Part shown: positions 33,961 to 44,820 of the stretch, piece after piece
How positions within the stretch are numbered: position 1 is the stretch's first letter
Layout of the letters: each line of letters begins with the position of its first letter
Assembly: GCF_022605725.1 (NCBI RefSeq)
Contig: NC_065546.1
Coordinates: 29,942,227 to 30,006,226, forward strand
Direction of reading: 5' to 3'
DNA length: 64,000 nucleotides
From: Anthonomus grandis grandis
Taxonomy: Eukaryota; Arthropoda; Insecta; Coleoptera; Curculionidae
Notes under the pieces: model-generated
What the model was told of the DNA's origin: nothing
Databases searched by the model: none
What the model saw: the letters and a program-made list of their open reading frames with translations, nothing else
Program-made: the position numbers and the translations under genes

Positions 33961-34389
33961 TAACTTTGAGGTACCTAAAAAATAATACCTCGTTTATTGA
34001 AACAATTCTAAATAATTAAAATATTTTTTATCTATATTTTTATTGCAGATGTTGCAAGATCAATTTTCAAAAAAAAATGACAAAAATGAGTCAGCAACAT
34101 TAGATGAAGAATAGACTCAAGAGCCTAAGGAGCCTCAAGAAATCCCTTCCACCACCAGCTCGATGAGACCGATACAGGCAAGTTTTAAAAGACTCAACGT
34201 ACAGCTGGCGTCAGATGAAGAATTGACGCAATAACTTAGAAAAAATGTTGAAAACCCTTGCATCAGTTCAGAAAAAAAAAAAGACAAATAAAACTATGAA
34301 GAAGAAGGATGAACCTTTAGATGAGGCTGTAAAAGTTTTGAAAGAAGTGTCACCCTATTTTTGCCTTTCCGAAGAAGGGCAAAAAAACC

Positions 34390-35275
34390 ACACCATCCAA
34401 TTACCGCCCGGTTGCTCTGCTTTCAATTACTTCAAAAGTCATGGAAAACGTCATCAACTCAAAACTGCTAAAATACCTGGAAAAATACAATATAATCAAC
34501 GACAGACAATATGGTTTTAGAAAAAACAGATCAACAGGCGACATACTAACTTATGTCACATATCTATGGCACAAGGCCATTGAGCAACATGGAGAAACAA
34601 AATCGGTGGCATTGGATATGTCCAGGGCTTTTGACAGAGTGTGGCATGAAAATTTGTTAAACAAATTGAATGCCTTGGGTTTTTCCGCCGCACTTGCTCC
34701 TGGTTTTCCAGTTTTTTAGGGCATAGATCTATTTATGTTGTTTTGGATGGACGCAAGTCTAACATCTTTAAAATTAATGCAGGAGTTCCTCAGGGGGTAA
34801 TACTTTCGTCAACACTCTATTTAATATACATTAATGTCTTACAACAATACAAAAACACTCTCTCTATTGTTTTGCAGACGATGGCACTATTGTATTCCCT
34901 ATTATGCCACCAAGACACCTTTTATCAAAAGAGTTCCACAGCAAAAGAATTATAGAAGTATCTCAACTTAACAAAGATTTAGAGAGCGTAGAAGGGGAGT
35001 TCGTAAGCTCGTACAGTTTAATGCAGGAAAGACGCAGGCAGCTGTTGTAACCAAAAAGGTAATCATAGGTGGCCCCAACATTATTATGGCTAGAAGAACA
35101 ATACCTTTCAAAACCAGTCTGAGTCTCCTAGGAGTTACCGCCGAGACTAATCTATCATGTCATACCCACGTGTCAGATATTGCAAAGAGTGCTTCTCAGA
35201 AATCGGGCCTTCTCTTTAGGACGAAGAGTCTATATTCATCTGAAAAATTGCGATTTGAGATGAATATCTGATACT
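34390..35275 (+). pseudogene. LINE reverse transcriptase (Jockey-like)
   Basis: The frame reads PSNYRPVALLSITSKVMENV, then IINDRQYGFRKNRSTGDILT, VALDMSRAFDRVWHENLLNK (motif A), and after a shift INAGVPQGVILSSTLYLIYI (motif B). The YADD box appears shifted as CFADDGT. It continues QFNAGKTQAAVVTKK and the SLLGVTAETNLSCHTHV block of the thumb. RT is therefore present from the first finger motif to the thumb. The endonuclease is missing, so the element is 5' truncated. Several frameshifts. Confidence 0.8.
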
Positions 35276-35471
35276 TCCACGCACTTGCTACCCCTCTGGT
35301 GCGATAGCTTCTCCTTGCAAATGTGTCTAACTATAAAAAAAAATATTTTTTGACGACGCGACGTCACTAGTTAAGATTGCTTCTGTCGGTGGAATCAACA
35401 ATTCAATCGAGCGTCGTTTCAATATTGTAGCCTTTTTCTCTAATATAAGGACGTTATCTATATGCATTTAA
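35276..35471. other. short spacer ending at piggyBac TTAA
   Basis: No gene is visible. It ends with TTAA (35468-35471), directly before the piggyBac tip. Confidence 0.5.
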
Positions 35472-35910
35472 CCCATTAGTGCATGAAGTAGGATGGAATA
35501 AGAAAAACATAAGTTTTCTATTAAACATTTGTTTAGTGTACTTCAAATAAGCAGGCAAATGTGGAAAAAAAACTAGAAATGTATACATTTGAAAAAAAGG
35601 ACAGTCCCTTATGAGGAACATTATGCTAAAAATAACAAATTAAAAATTTTGAAAATATTTTGATAATCAACAAAAAATGTGTTCTTTGATATGCCTATTT
35701 AGTGTGATAAGCCTTGAAACATATTTTGGGGTGTAAGCCCGCATTACATTTTACGCAAACAAAATTTGCCTTTTTTTTTGCAAAATGCTCACCTTCTATC
35801 AGTCTCAGAATATTCCACCAAATGATTGATATTATCAAATCTAACATCCAGCGGTAAGGTTGGTCTTAGTTTCCCTTTTACAAACTTTACGCCATATGAA
35901 TGCAGCAAAG

Positions 35911-37068
35911 CTATGCTATGTTTCTTTGAAATATAACTAAAGAAGAACTTATTGGATCCTCAGGGTGAATTATTCTCATAAGTAGCCCCGCATTTACTAT
36001 GGACATATCAAAAAAATAGGCCAAAATTGGCCACCCCCATTTTCTTTGTCTTATTTGGGTCCTATAGTTGGCAACCATGTTGTCTAATTTATCTACCCCA
36101 CCCATCCCTCTATTATAATTATATATTATGCCTAGCTGTGGAAAATTTACCTTAGATTTAGTTTCTCTGCAGTAACGTGGAGCTGTTTTGTTTGCAGATA
36201 CGTCAAAATTTGAAGCAGCTGCTATAACTTTGTTGTTCTTCTGTTGAACAACTACAACATCTTGACTTGCAGACTTATGACAAGAGCCTCTTTTTTCAGT
36301 TTTCTATTCTTGTTTTGACCTTAGTGGGCTATTTTCTACTCGATTTTCACGTAAAGTACCTGTGGCACAGTAACCATCCTGAGACAATCGACTAAGTAAT
36401 TTTAACGAAGTAAAATAATTATCAAAGTAAAATTGATAGCCTTCATTTGGTGGTATTTTGGTGGCCTCCTATTCCATATTCTTTATTCTCGGAATAAGTT
36501 AAATTATTTTGTTTGCCCATATAAATATCAAAAGCTAAAAGATTCCGATTGCTGGTACAAAGAGCCCAGTTTTTGAACCCAAATCTTATGGGCTTCCCCC
36601 TAATAAAGTGTTTCGCATAATGTTTTCCATAATAAGCAATCATGCTCTCATCAATACTTAGTTTTTCAGCAAGACCTCCGTACTTCCTATAATTTTCATT
36701 TAGCCGCCCAATAACCGGTCGAAGCTTATAAAGTCTATTATCCTTATCTATTTTGGAATTATCGTTCATGTGCAAATTTCGTAATATTGTCTCAAAACGG
36801 TTGAGGCGAATACTTTCTGCTAATATTTTTGGAATATCATTATTAGCTCCCCAATACATTCGTTTGTTTGGATATTTAGCATACCCAGAAAGAGCTAAAG
36901 TACCAAATACAACATACAGTTCGTCATGACATAAATTTAAATATAAATTTTTTTGAGATGCATACAGATTTGTTTGGGTAACAATATGTTCACACATCGT
37001 TGCATAAAAAAAAAGTTGAAAAAATGTTAGTGGGGAAGTAATATTCACTAAATCAGCTGGTGGCTGCT
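35911..37068 (-). pseudogene. piggyBac transposase, catalytic core and C-terminus
   Basis: The core begins at the insertion junction with a VPKQPPADLVNITSPLTFFQ-like segment, followed by EHIVTQTNLYASQ and YPNKRMYWG. It also has RNLHMNDNSK, LSIDESMIAYYG (first Asp) and KPIRFGFKNWALC. After frame breaks it reads FYFDNYFTSLKLL (second Asp) and GTLRENRV, then NYNRGMGGVDKLDNMVANYR (third Asp). All three catalytic aspartates are retained, but the frame is interrupted between 36443 and 36105. The cysteine-rich C-terminal end is not recognised. Confidence 0.85.
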
Positions 37069-37249
37069 TGGGGACACACGTGGAATCTATACAGATCGTG
37101 TTTTCGTTCGTTACTTAGGCTCGATGCACACGAGCGATTTCGTTCGCGACGTCATCGCAGCGCGAGAACGCCGTTCTACAGTGCACACGAGCAAGTTTAT
37201 TTAAGAGAAATCGCGTTCAACGGACTTTCATTACGTTTACGACTTTAGC

Positions 37250-37542
37250 ATGGATGGTTCAAGACGTGTTGCAGTGGCGTACTTATCGTACCATTATTTG
37301 TACAAAAACTCAAAAAGAAAATATTGGATACATCTTGTTGTCAGTGCTAGACTTCTGAAAGGAGCTTTTGTGACGTTATTTAGTGATCTACAAGAAGATC
37401 CCTTAAAATTCTTTAACTATTTTAGAATGAGTATTCGGTCATTCAACGAACTATCTAATAAATTGGAAGATAAAATAAAAGGTGAAAATACAGTTATGCA
37501 ACTTGCAGTTAACCCAGTAGAGATATTGGCTGTAACATTAAG
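37250..37542 (+). pseudogene. Harbinger transposase first exon
   Basis: Starts MDGSRRVAVAYLSYHYL and has RKYWIHLVVSARLLKGAFVT, FNYFRMSIRSFNELSNKLED, and ends NPVEILAVTLR at a donor AG-GTAAAT. This is the classical N-terminal exon of insect Harbinger transposases (FRMS...F; PEE-x-L-x-x-TLR). The DDE exon is absent from the element, so it is non-autonomous. Confidence 0.75.
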
Positions 37543-37824
37543 GTAAATAATTTTTGTTAGTTTGTCAATATTTTATTTCATCTCAACTCGTACAAATCAT
37601 TTGAATTGTTTTATCATGAATATGTAACAGTAAAAGTGAACTAATACCTAGCATTATGAAATAAAATAATAAGCAAAGAAATAATCAATTCTAGTAATAA
37701 TGATTTACTTAATTAAAAATGACTAAACATACAGGGTGTTCATTTTACATGTTACCACCTTGATTGTAGAAAAAATGTACACTAGAAAATTTTGAAAATT
37801 TGGCAACGTTGTAAGACCATTGGG

Positions 37825-37828
<4 letters not shown>

Positions 37829-37883
<55 letters not shown>
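37829..37883. repeat. (TA)n microsatellite
   Basis: About 27 uninterrupted TA units, inside the deleted Harbinger element. Confidence 0.98.
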
Positions 37884-37887
<4 letters not shown>

Positions 37888-38455
37888 ATTTTAAAATTTT
37901 AAGAATTTTAATGTATCACATGTCATAGTGTTATTCAACTGTTTTTAATATAATACACACCACTGATAATGACGCGAGCGCAAGCGACCGGGGTGAGCCG
38001 TGTGAATTGCTCAATGTTCCAACAAGTACTGCTTACCCGCAGAGCGAGGCTCAGCGAGGAATTTTGGTCGCGAAATCGTCGCGAAGTAGCAGTCCTCGGC
38101 GAGCGCCGGCGGTTAGCGGCGTCTACTCGGTGTATTCGCTGCGATTTCGCCTACATGTGAATCGCACCATTTGATCCTTTGGTTTGCTACATGCGCGCGA
38201 GAAAACTTCGCGGCGAGCTCGCAGCGAACTTCGCCATGAAAATCGCTCGTGTGCATCGAGCCTTGTAGGAAACCGCATAGAGGCGAAATTTTTCAACGTC
38301 GCGCGTGTACGAGTGCCTGCGACAGAGCACCGCCCCGGCCGGCCCGAGGACGGGATTAGTAAACGTAAACATCTGACTTTCGTGGGAGCTGCGTCGTTTG
38401 GCGACAAAATGTCCCAAAATATTACGCGAAAATCCAGGCATTTTAAAAATATTTA

Positions 38456-38504
38456 TTCTAATGCGGGTTTTACAGACATGACCATGTGTAAAACCCGCAT
38501 AGAA
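38456..38504. repeat. short foldback with ~18-bp arms
   Basis: TTCTAATGCGGGTTTTACA and its near-exact complement TGTAAAACCCGCATAGAA surround a 12-base loop. It lies between the Harbinger and mariner inserts. No function was recognised. Confidence 0.8.
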
Positions 38505-38643
38505 TTGTAATCTTAAAATGTTTAATATGCTGTGTTTTGCATAAGCGTTATTCTAATAAAAAATAAAATATCAACTTTGATAAAAATATAATAAAAAATC
38601 AGAAATAAAACTCTAATAAACAAACTTAACAGCATATCATTTT

Positions 38644-39652
38644 TTAAATAAAAGGCTTAGATAAACCACCTTCTTTCGCTAGACAAAAACTTAACCTATC
38701 GTAAAAGCTATTTCGCACCTCCAAAAGAGTTTCAGGTAAAATGGAATTGGCACCTTCGACAATTTCATTTCGCAACTCCTCTAAATTTGTTGGCCTACTA
38801 AATTCATGCTTGTAAATGGTCTCCTTAAGGTAACCCCATAAATAAAAGTCATTAGGAGACAAATCTGGAGATCTAGGAGGCCATTTAATATCGCCAGTCC
38901 CACTAATAAGGCGGTTAGGACAAGTATTTGTTAAAAATTCTTTTACCCTAGCCGCGTTATGAGCAGGACAGCCATCTTACTGAAAACAAACCGATCCCAG
39001 GTCTACATCAGGTAGGATTTGAATGGCAGGAAGAACTTGGTTTTGCAGCAATTCAAGGTAATTTTAGGCTTTTAAAGTGCCATCAATAAAAAATGGCCCT
39101 ATAACATTGTCGCCCAAAATACCTGCCCCAACATTCAATTTCTGAGGATACTGAGTACGAAACTGAAAACTTCTGTGCTCGTTTTCCTGAGACCAATAAC
39201 GAACAATGGAAGGATTGTGTTTGCCATGTAATAGAAAAGAAGATTCATCAAAAAACAAAATATTTTTAAAAAAATATTCGTTTTCATTTGGCTTTTGTTG
39301 TACCCATAGTTTTTTCAGATACGAGCAACAGTTTTATTGCTCATTCCCAGTTCCTCTTCAACACTTCTAGTGGACCGTGTCGAATCAAGTTCTAGGGTAC
39401 TGCAAACCATTTCTTCCCGCCGTTCTATATCCTGGACCACTTCAACAGGTGGTTCTTGATGTTTTGTGTCGCATTTTTTACAATCTTGAAGACAAAAAGA
39501 TGTCTCAAAATTTGTCACCTAACCGGTTTTGCACAAGGAATCAGTCTATTCTCAAATGTCACTGAAAACAAATCTCTACATTGTACTGCCGAATTGCCTC
39601 CATAAAACCATTTAATTAGTTGAACTCTTTCGGAAGGAATATAAACAGTCAT
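38644..39652 (-). pseudogene. DD41D mariner-type transposase, second lineage
   Basis: The start MTVYIPSERVQLIKWFYGGN and KCDTKHQEPPVEVVQDIERR are followed by the second helix-turn-helix RSTRSVEEELGMSNKTVARI. A deletion then removes ~50 codons before FFDESSFLLHGKHNPSIVRY (D1). It continues LNVGAGILGDNVIGPFFIDG, an in-frame stop directly before DGCPAHN (D2), and PPRSPDLSPNDFYLWGYLKE (D3; I count 41 residues between D2 and D3). The C-terminus reads FYDRLSFCLAKEGG. This differs clearly from the 12962-14184 transposase, so at least two DD41D lineages are present. Confidence 0.85.
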
Positions 39653-39826
39653 AGTGAAAAAAACACGAAAATAATGCTCAAAAATTATTAATGCAACGTG
39701 CAGTAACACAGCAAAGCGAGGTCTGCTGACTCCCAGTTCAAAAAATAAAAACAAAAAATTTCGCCGCCTGCAAGCCGCAACCAAGCGGTGTTGCCATTAT
39801 TTTAAGTAATACGTAGCTCACGATAA

Positions 39827-40571
39827 CACGATTGTATAAAAGAGTTTGTCCTGACTGACTGACTCATTATCGCAGAGCCCAAACTACAATAGCTAGAAAC
39901 GTGAAATTTTGCCAACGGATTCCTTTTATAATGTAGGCACCGCATAAGAACGGATTTTTCGAAATTCCACCGATAAGGGGTAAAAAATGGGAAAATTGTT
40001 ACCCGTGACCTCGAGAACTAAGGGGGCGTGGCTTCGGAGTTTGAACGGAGACTGCCCGCACCAACGAGTCGCAGGCATCAACTTAAGAAACAAAAATTAA
40101 CTGCAACAATGTTTTTTTTACAATGTAGGCTCCGGATATGAACGAACTTTTTGAAATTCCACCGATAAGGGGTGTTAGCGATATGATAAATATCGCATAG
40201 TGGCATAAAACTGATTAATAAATACGATTGAAAAAGTGCCTTTACATTATTTATATTTTGGTAGACATAACAACAAGGCGGGTCCATGCAAGACTGATAC
40301 CCGAGAGGTGACTCGACTCAGTCTTACCGCTCGCTCTGCATCTAACGAATCATTTTTAAGAATATTTGTGTCTTAGTTTCATAATAATTATATTATATTA
40401 ATCGCGCTCCTTGACCTCAAGAAAAACGGCGTGGAAATTGTGGGTTGCATGTACAATCATTGAGCCGTGGCTTCGGATTTTATTTTTGTGTATTGTGGGT
40501 TGCATTTACTATTATTTGAGGCCTTCTTCGACTTATCTTTTATTTTCACGCGGGCAACAAAATTCAGCTAG
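39827..40571 (+). mobile_element. Helitron-like non-autonomous element
   Basis: Begins near ATTGTATAAAAGAGTTTGTC with the TGACTGACTGACTCAT string seen at 5' ends of many insect Helitron-derived repeats. Bodies AATAGCTAGAAACGTGAAAT and GAAATTCCACCGATAAGGGG follow; the latter occurs twice. The right end ACGCGGGCAAC then CTAG before T matches the CTRR-T rule. The expected 3' hairpin is incomplete and there is no Rep/helicase coding sequence. It abuts resumed piggyBac sequence. Confidence 0.45.
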
Positions 40572-40639
40572 TTTATAATAAAAAACGGCTCTTCGATATT
40601 CCAATTCTGTAATGTTTGAGTTGATTTTCCAAGATTTTT

Positions 40640-40935
40640 TTTCTTTGTTGAGGTTTCTGCTTGTGTTTTAGTTTTTTTTTACAAAATGAGAAAGGGGAAG
40701 GTCATCTTCGGAATCATATTCTGCTGGCCTTCTGGTGTAAATAACTGCTTTGCATTCTGTTCTCAATATTTCCACTCCCAAATGGTTTGGGTTAGCCTCA
40801 TGTTCATCATCCTATTTATCGCTGTCTTCATTCGTTAAAGCACCGTTATCGGGAGGAATTAAGTAAATGGAGGCTTTTTCGGGCTCATCATCTTCTAATT
40901 CTAGCAGTAATTCATGAAGACTCAATCTGAAAACA
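40640..40935 (-). pseudogene. piggyBac transposase N-terminal acidic region
   Basis: The minus strand reads LHELLLELEDDEPEKASIYL, then IPPDNGALTNEDSD and DDEHEANPNHLG, followed by RPAEYDSEDDLPLSHFVKK. This fits the acidic N-terminus of piggyBac transposases (I-P-P-D...LTDEDS). It is displaced by 3.5 kb from its core at 35911-37068 by nested insertions. A stop interrupts it near the DSDK segment. A GTTTTCAGATTGAG junction at its start may be a splice acceptor. Confidence 0.7.
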
Positions 40936-41496
40936 AACCGAACTTCAGTGGCTAAAATGCATGACGTCCCTCAAAAGGAACGGAAAAAATTATAAGTCGT
41001 ATTAGGCAAAAATTTGTTAAAATTTTTTAAAATTAAATGCCTTGTTTTTGATTTTAACCAAATTTTAGTTCAGTTTCAAAATATTACTTAAAAATAAAAC
41101 AATACTTACCCGCCACGTGCGGTTCTGTATAAACTAGGGTCCATGCTGTTTTCCTAATACAAATAAAAAAAACATCTTTGGCACTGGAGTACGACTAGCT
41201 CGTTCAAAGTTCGGCAACAGACTACCGAAGTAAATAAAAATAATATTTTAATGTCTATTCCTGTAAGTCGACAAGCAGTGTTGCCATATTTTAGAGAGTC
41301 CCTTATGGGGAACTATATGCACTAATGGGTCTTTAAATTTTAACTTCTTTATGGAGCATCTTATCATATTTTATGATAAAAATTGCTTCATATTTTATTA
41401 AAGAAAAATAGTTGTATTTTGCGCCCGTTAAAATAAGTGACAAATTTTTATGATATTATTGAAGTGAGTTTTTTTGGTACTTCTACATAAGCATGT

Positions 41497-41530
41497 GGCA
41501 TCAGAGATGTTGCAACCAAACAAACTGCCC
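41497..41530 (-). repeat. dispersed repeat fragment, copy of 1213-1246
   Basis: Inverted counterpart of the segment at 1213-1246. It contains CAGAGATGTTGCAACCAAAC. Confidence 0.5.
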
Positions 41531-41689
41531 ACACTTCCACTTGTGATGTATCTCGTAACGTATTTCATATATATGCTAAGTGAATGATCATCTTTTTAAC
41601 TGATTGTTTTACTACCGTATGTAAGCAGAAAAACTAAAAATAACTATAGAGAAATACCCAACTTTTAATAATAAACAAATAACAGTATC

Positions 41690-42060
41690 TCAAAAATGTT
41701 GCAAAAACAGAAAACCCATTAACATCAAATGAAATTTATTGTATTCCTCAAATGTAATAAATACTACAAAAGACAAACCTCGTGGTACTTAAAATACAGA
41801 CTTAAAAAACGTAAAAATGACCAAAAAAACTTTCAATTAAAAACAAACTCAACTGCGTTAGCACAACACAGAGAAGAAACAGGACATACTTTCGATTTTG
41901 AAGGTATATCAATGATCGACCAATAACCGAACTATAAAAAATATGCATCCAGAAATGATTAACATAAAAAAAACAATTCTGTCAATAAAAGAATCGATAT
42001 AGCGGGCCTTAATTATGCCTATTTTAATATAATAGACAAATCGCAATAAATATCAACAGT
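41690..42060 (+). pseudogene. Penelope-like element C-terminus (GIY-YIG region), second family
   Basis: The frame 41729-41926 reads KCNKYYKRQTSWYLKYRLKK, matching the YIGQTS-x-x-L-x-x-R-L block of Penelope endonucleases. It continues TNSTALAQHREETGHTFDFE. After a stop come NYKKYASRND, then NNSVNKRIDIAGLNYAYFN. The wording is clearly different from the copy at 2154-2798. Upstream RT is absent, so this is a 5'-truncated fragment. Confidence 0.7.
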
Positions 42061-43189
42061 GCGAAAACTTCTCTATGCAGCTCAAATAATACCATATTAT
42101 TTTATTGTAACAAAAACCTAAATAATAGTTATGATTTATTTTACCATTAAAAATTATATTTTAATAGTATTGTATGTATCCATGTATTTTTTAAGGTCTC
42201 GTACCTAAAAGTGCTCTGAGTAAATGTTCATTTTCAATCTGTTTTTTTTTTACTTAGGTGCAAAATTTTGAATTGTATATATTCTTTTTTCCTTGTTTTA
42301 ATATCTGATTTTTTTTCTCGTTTGCATTATGTATTTTAGCGCCGTGAAGATGCAAATATATTTTTACTGTTTTTAAAGTTAAGATTCACGTATATACTTA
42401 TGAAATGTATAGTTAATGTAGTTTAAATTTCTGCTTTAATATTTTATACTTTGAAGATAAAAGAAGAAAATAATGTTTGTTTCTATCGTACACCTAATTA
42501 CGTGTGTCAAAACTATATTTTCTACAACAAAAGCCTATTTTAGGCCAAAGTTTTAAAGAGCGATTCTTTTAATTTATATCAAGAAAAATATTACAATTTT
42601 TTTAATACTATTCCAAATTCATGTGTATTTGCATATAAAACATCATATCGAATATTTGCAATCAAATATCTAATATCAATAATTATTCTCTCCGATCAAG
42701 TGGATTTCAGTGGCATTCTATTTATTCGATGTTATTTGACGAATTGGTCATTCCATATATTGAAACATATTGCCTATATCCGATTGTTATGCTAATAATA
42801 CTCTGCCATACACTAACTGTTTGCCCTACTAAAACATCGAAAATCTCAATTTTTCCTGCCTGGAAATGTACGTCTAATAATATTCTAAATAAACTACTAT
42901 TTTTTTTATTTTATTTTATTGGGTTTAATCCCAAATAGACTTCAAGGAAAAATCGCTTCCAAGCTGACAAGGAACGTTCCTAACTGCAGTCGGATAAGCT
43001 GACACATTGACATTGGAACAGAATTCTCCGGAATATAAGGAAATGAATAAATTTTATCTTGCGGCAAAACCCATTGAAATTTAACTTAAGAATACGTGAC
43101 ATGAAAGTCGAACTTTCCTTATTTCTCTCTTTTTCAATCTCCATAATAATATAATTATAAGTGTGCCGTTCGTGTGTACACTTGTTAAA
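42061..43189. other. no gene seen
   Basis: AT-rich sequence without a coding signature. A short inverted pair may be present, but nothing convincing. Confidence 0.5.
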
Positions 43190-44101
43190 TACAATTAGTT
43201 TCCAGAATTGCCTTTTATAGGGAAAAATGTTCCAGGAATAATTCTGAATAAAAATCAAGCGAAAAAAGCCATTAGAATAAGAGTTAGAAACAAAATAATA
43301 AATCTTATTAATAAATTTTATTATTAAGATTAAATATTTGAATGAAATTTCAAACGTACATTAAAAAAGTTCCAGATATAATTCAAAATAAAAATTAGGT
43401 AAATCAAATTTGATGAAATTTAGCGACCAGGAAACTTAAAAATTTTTTTTTAAATGTAACTTGAAACAGAATACCTGTTCCGAAGAAATATTCCAAAAAT
43501 TATTAAAAATAAATATCAAGCAAATAAAGCTACAGGGTGAGTTAGACACTAAAAAATTACCTATAAAACCATTATTACAAATTGTATGTTGTTACTTAAT
43601 TAAGAAAAACTTTCAAGGGATTAGGGTTAGAGAAGAGTAAGTTTAAAAATTTTTTCTAGTTTTGTTAGACAAGAATTTACCTACAAAAACTTCAGTAAAA
43701 ATTATATTTTTCAAAGTATTTATACCAGACTTTATATGAATAGTCAAAAATGTACCAGGAATAATTTAAAATTAAAATAAAGCAAACAAGAGTATTAGAA
43801 TGAGAGTTACAGACGAGAAAGCTCTAGACTTTTTGCTAAGGTTTGTTAGAAAGAAACGTCACCTATAAGAAATTTAATACATTTTTTCTAAATTATGCTA
43901 ATAAAGCTTTAAGTGTCTATTCAAGATTATTTCATCAATTATTTAAAATAAAAAAACTCGAAATATGTTTTTTTCTAGTTGTATTAAACAGAAACTCACC
44001 TACAAACACTCAAATAAAAATTCAATTTTTAGAAGTATTTAAATAAAGCTGTAAGTAAATATTTAGGACTATTTAAGAAATAATTTAAAATTATAACTTT
44101 T
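43190..44101. repeat. diverged ~176-bp satellite, left block
   Basis: Degenerate tandem units share TTCCAGGAATAATTTAAAAT, then AATCAAGCAAATAAAGC, GAATGAGAGTTACAGAC, CTAGTTTTGTTAGAC, AAACTCACCTACAAAAAC and TAAATAAAGCTTTAA in fixed order. The GTTAGAC-like marker occurs at 43661, 43841 and 43981. The array continues at 48780-49064 and 50095-51300 and was split by later insertions. Confidence 0.8.
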
Positions 44102-44820
44102 TTTTAATTCAATTCAAACTTTATTTAAAATAGTTTTTTGAGATACATAAATAATATTTAAGAGGGTTAGGCCTAAGTTAAAAACTTGTGTGCTTAACTG
44201 TCCTCCAATAGAAATTTTGCAGCATGCTTTTAACATAACATTAAAATAACCATATCTTATTAATATAACAATATTTATAAGTTATGACGGAGGTGAGGAA
44301 CTATGGCGACGAGAACGCGAGAAGCATTGCATAATTATGAAAAACAAAACAATAATTGAAATGACATAAAAATGTAAGGGATTTTATTTCTTTAAATTTT
44401 ATTTTTATAATTTAATAAGTCTCTAAAGTACTCAGGGTTTTCTAACAGAAAGTTTTTTTAAATTTTCTTCTTTCATGCAAAGTGTTCTTAATTGAAGCAG
44501 GAAGTCTATTAAAAAGCACAGGTCCAAACACAAGTTACAAATTTCCATACACAAGCACAGTTACAAATCTCTGACATAAGGAATTTTTCATAAAAGGAAT
44601 AGGGAGATATTTTTGTAATTTTGTTCTTGATATATAGGTAGCCTCTGTAGGGTAACTTATGTCGACAAAGCGTTGTGTATATATAAATTTTGAATATTTA
44701 AAACCTGATAGGTATAATATGAATCATCAGATGGATGCCTAAAATTTTTCCTTTGAAGTATTTTTATTACAATATTTTGACATCAGAAAGTTTTTTAATA
44801 CAGTTACTATAGGTACCTCA

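Larger units (their letters stand above)
32740..34370. mobile_element. decayed PIF/Harbinger element with MADF partner
   Basis: Contains MADF-gene pieces on the plus strand on both sides of a minus-strand DDE transposase piece, the same arrangement as in the better-preserved element at 55049-57952. Ends were not resolved. The 32755-32870 stretch has several TATCATGATAG-type palindromes that may belong to the terminal region. The right side is cut by a LINE from about 34370. Confidence 0.55.
37118..38262. mobile_element. internally deleted PIF/Harbinger element
   Basis: Twenty-three-base identical inverted ends (GGCTCGATGCACACGAGCGA on the left) with near-matching 3-bp flanks TTA and TTG. It encodes only the first transposase exon. 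The rest is CG-rich sequence, a stray mariner tip (TACAGGGTGTTCATTTTACA at 37731) and a long TA microsatellite. It is inserted inside the piggyBac region. Confidence 0.8.
35472..41329 (-). mobile_element. piggyBac element broken by nested insertions
   Basis: The tips CCCATTAGTGCAT (35472) and ATGCACTAATGGG (ending 41329) form the inverted end. TTAA flanks the left tip directly. On the right TTAA lies three bases away (GGG-TCT-TTAA). The transposase core and C-terminus sit at 35911-37068 and the acidic N-terminus at about 40640-40935. The 3.5 kb between them consist of a truncated Harbinger, a DD41D mariner and a Helitron-like element. Confidence 0.75.

Noticed and set aside
38123..38510. Overlapping Arg-rich frames on both strands
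   Set aside because: They arise from the CG-rich stretch at the Harbinger right end. Three frames open at once is a composition effect.
41327..41336. Exact TTAA duplication at the right piggyBac end
   Set aside because: TTAA lies three bases beyond GGG, so I describe the end as imperfect rather than as a clean duplication.
43541..43560. Mariner tip (TACAGGGTGAGTTAGAC) inside the satellite
   Set aside because: No partner tip, and the surrounding bases fit the satellite unit, so it is probably chance.
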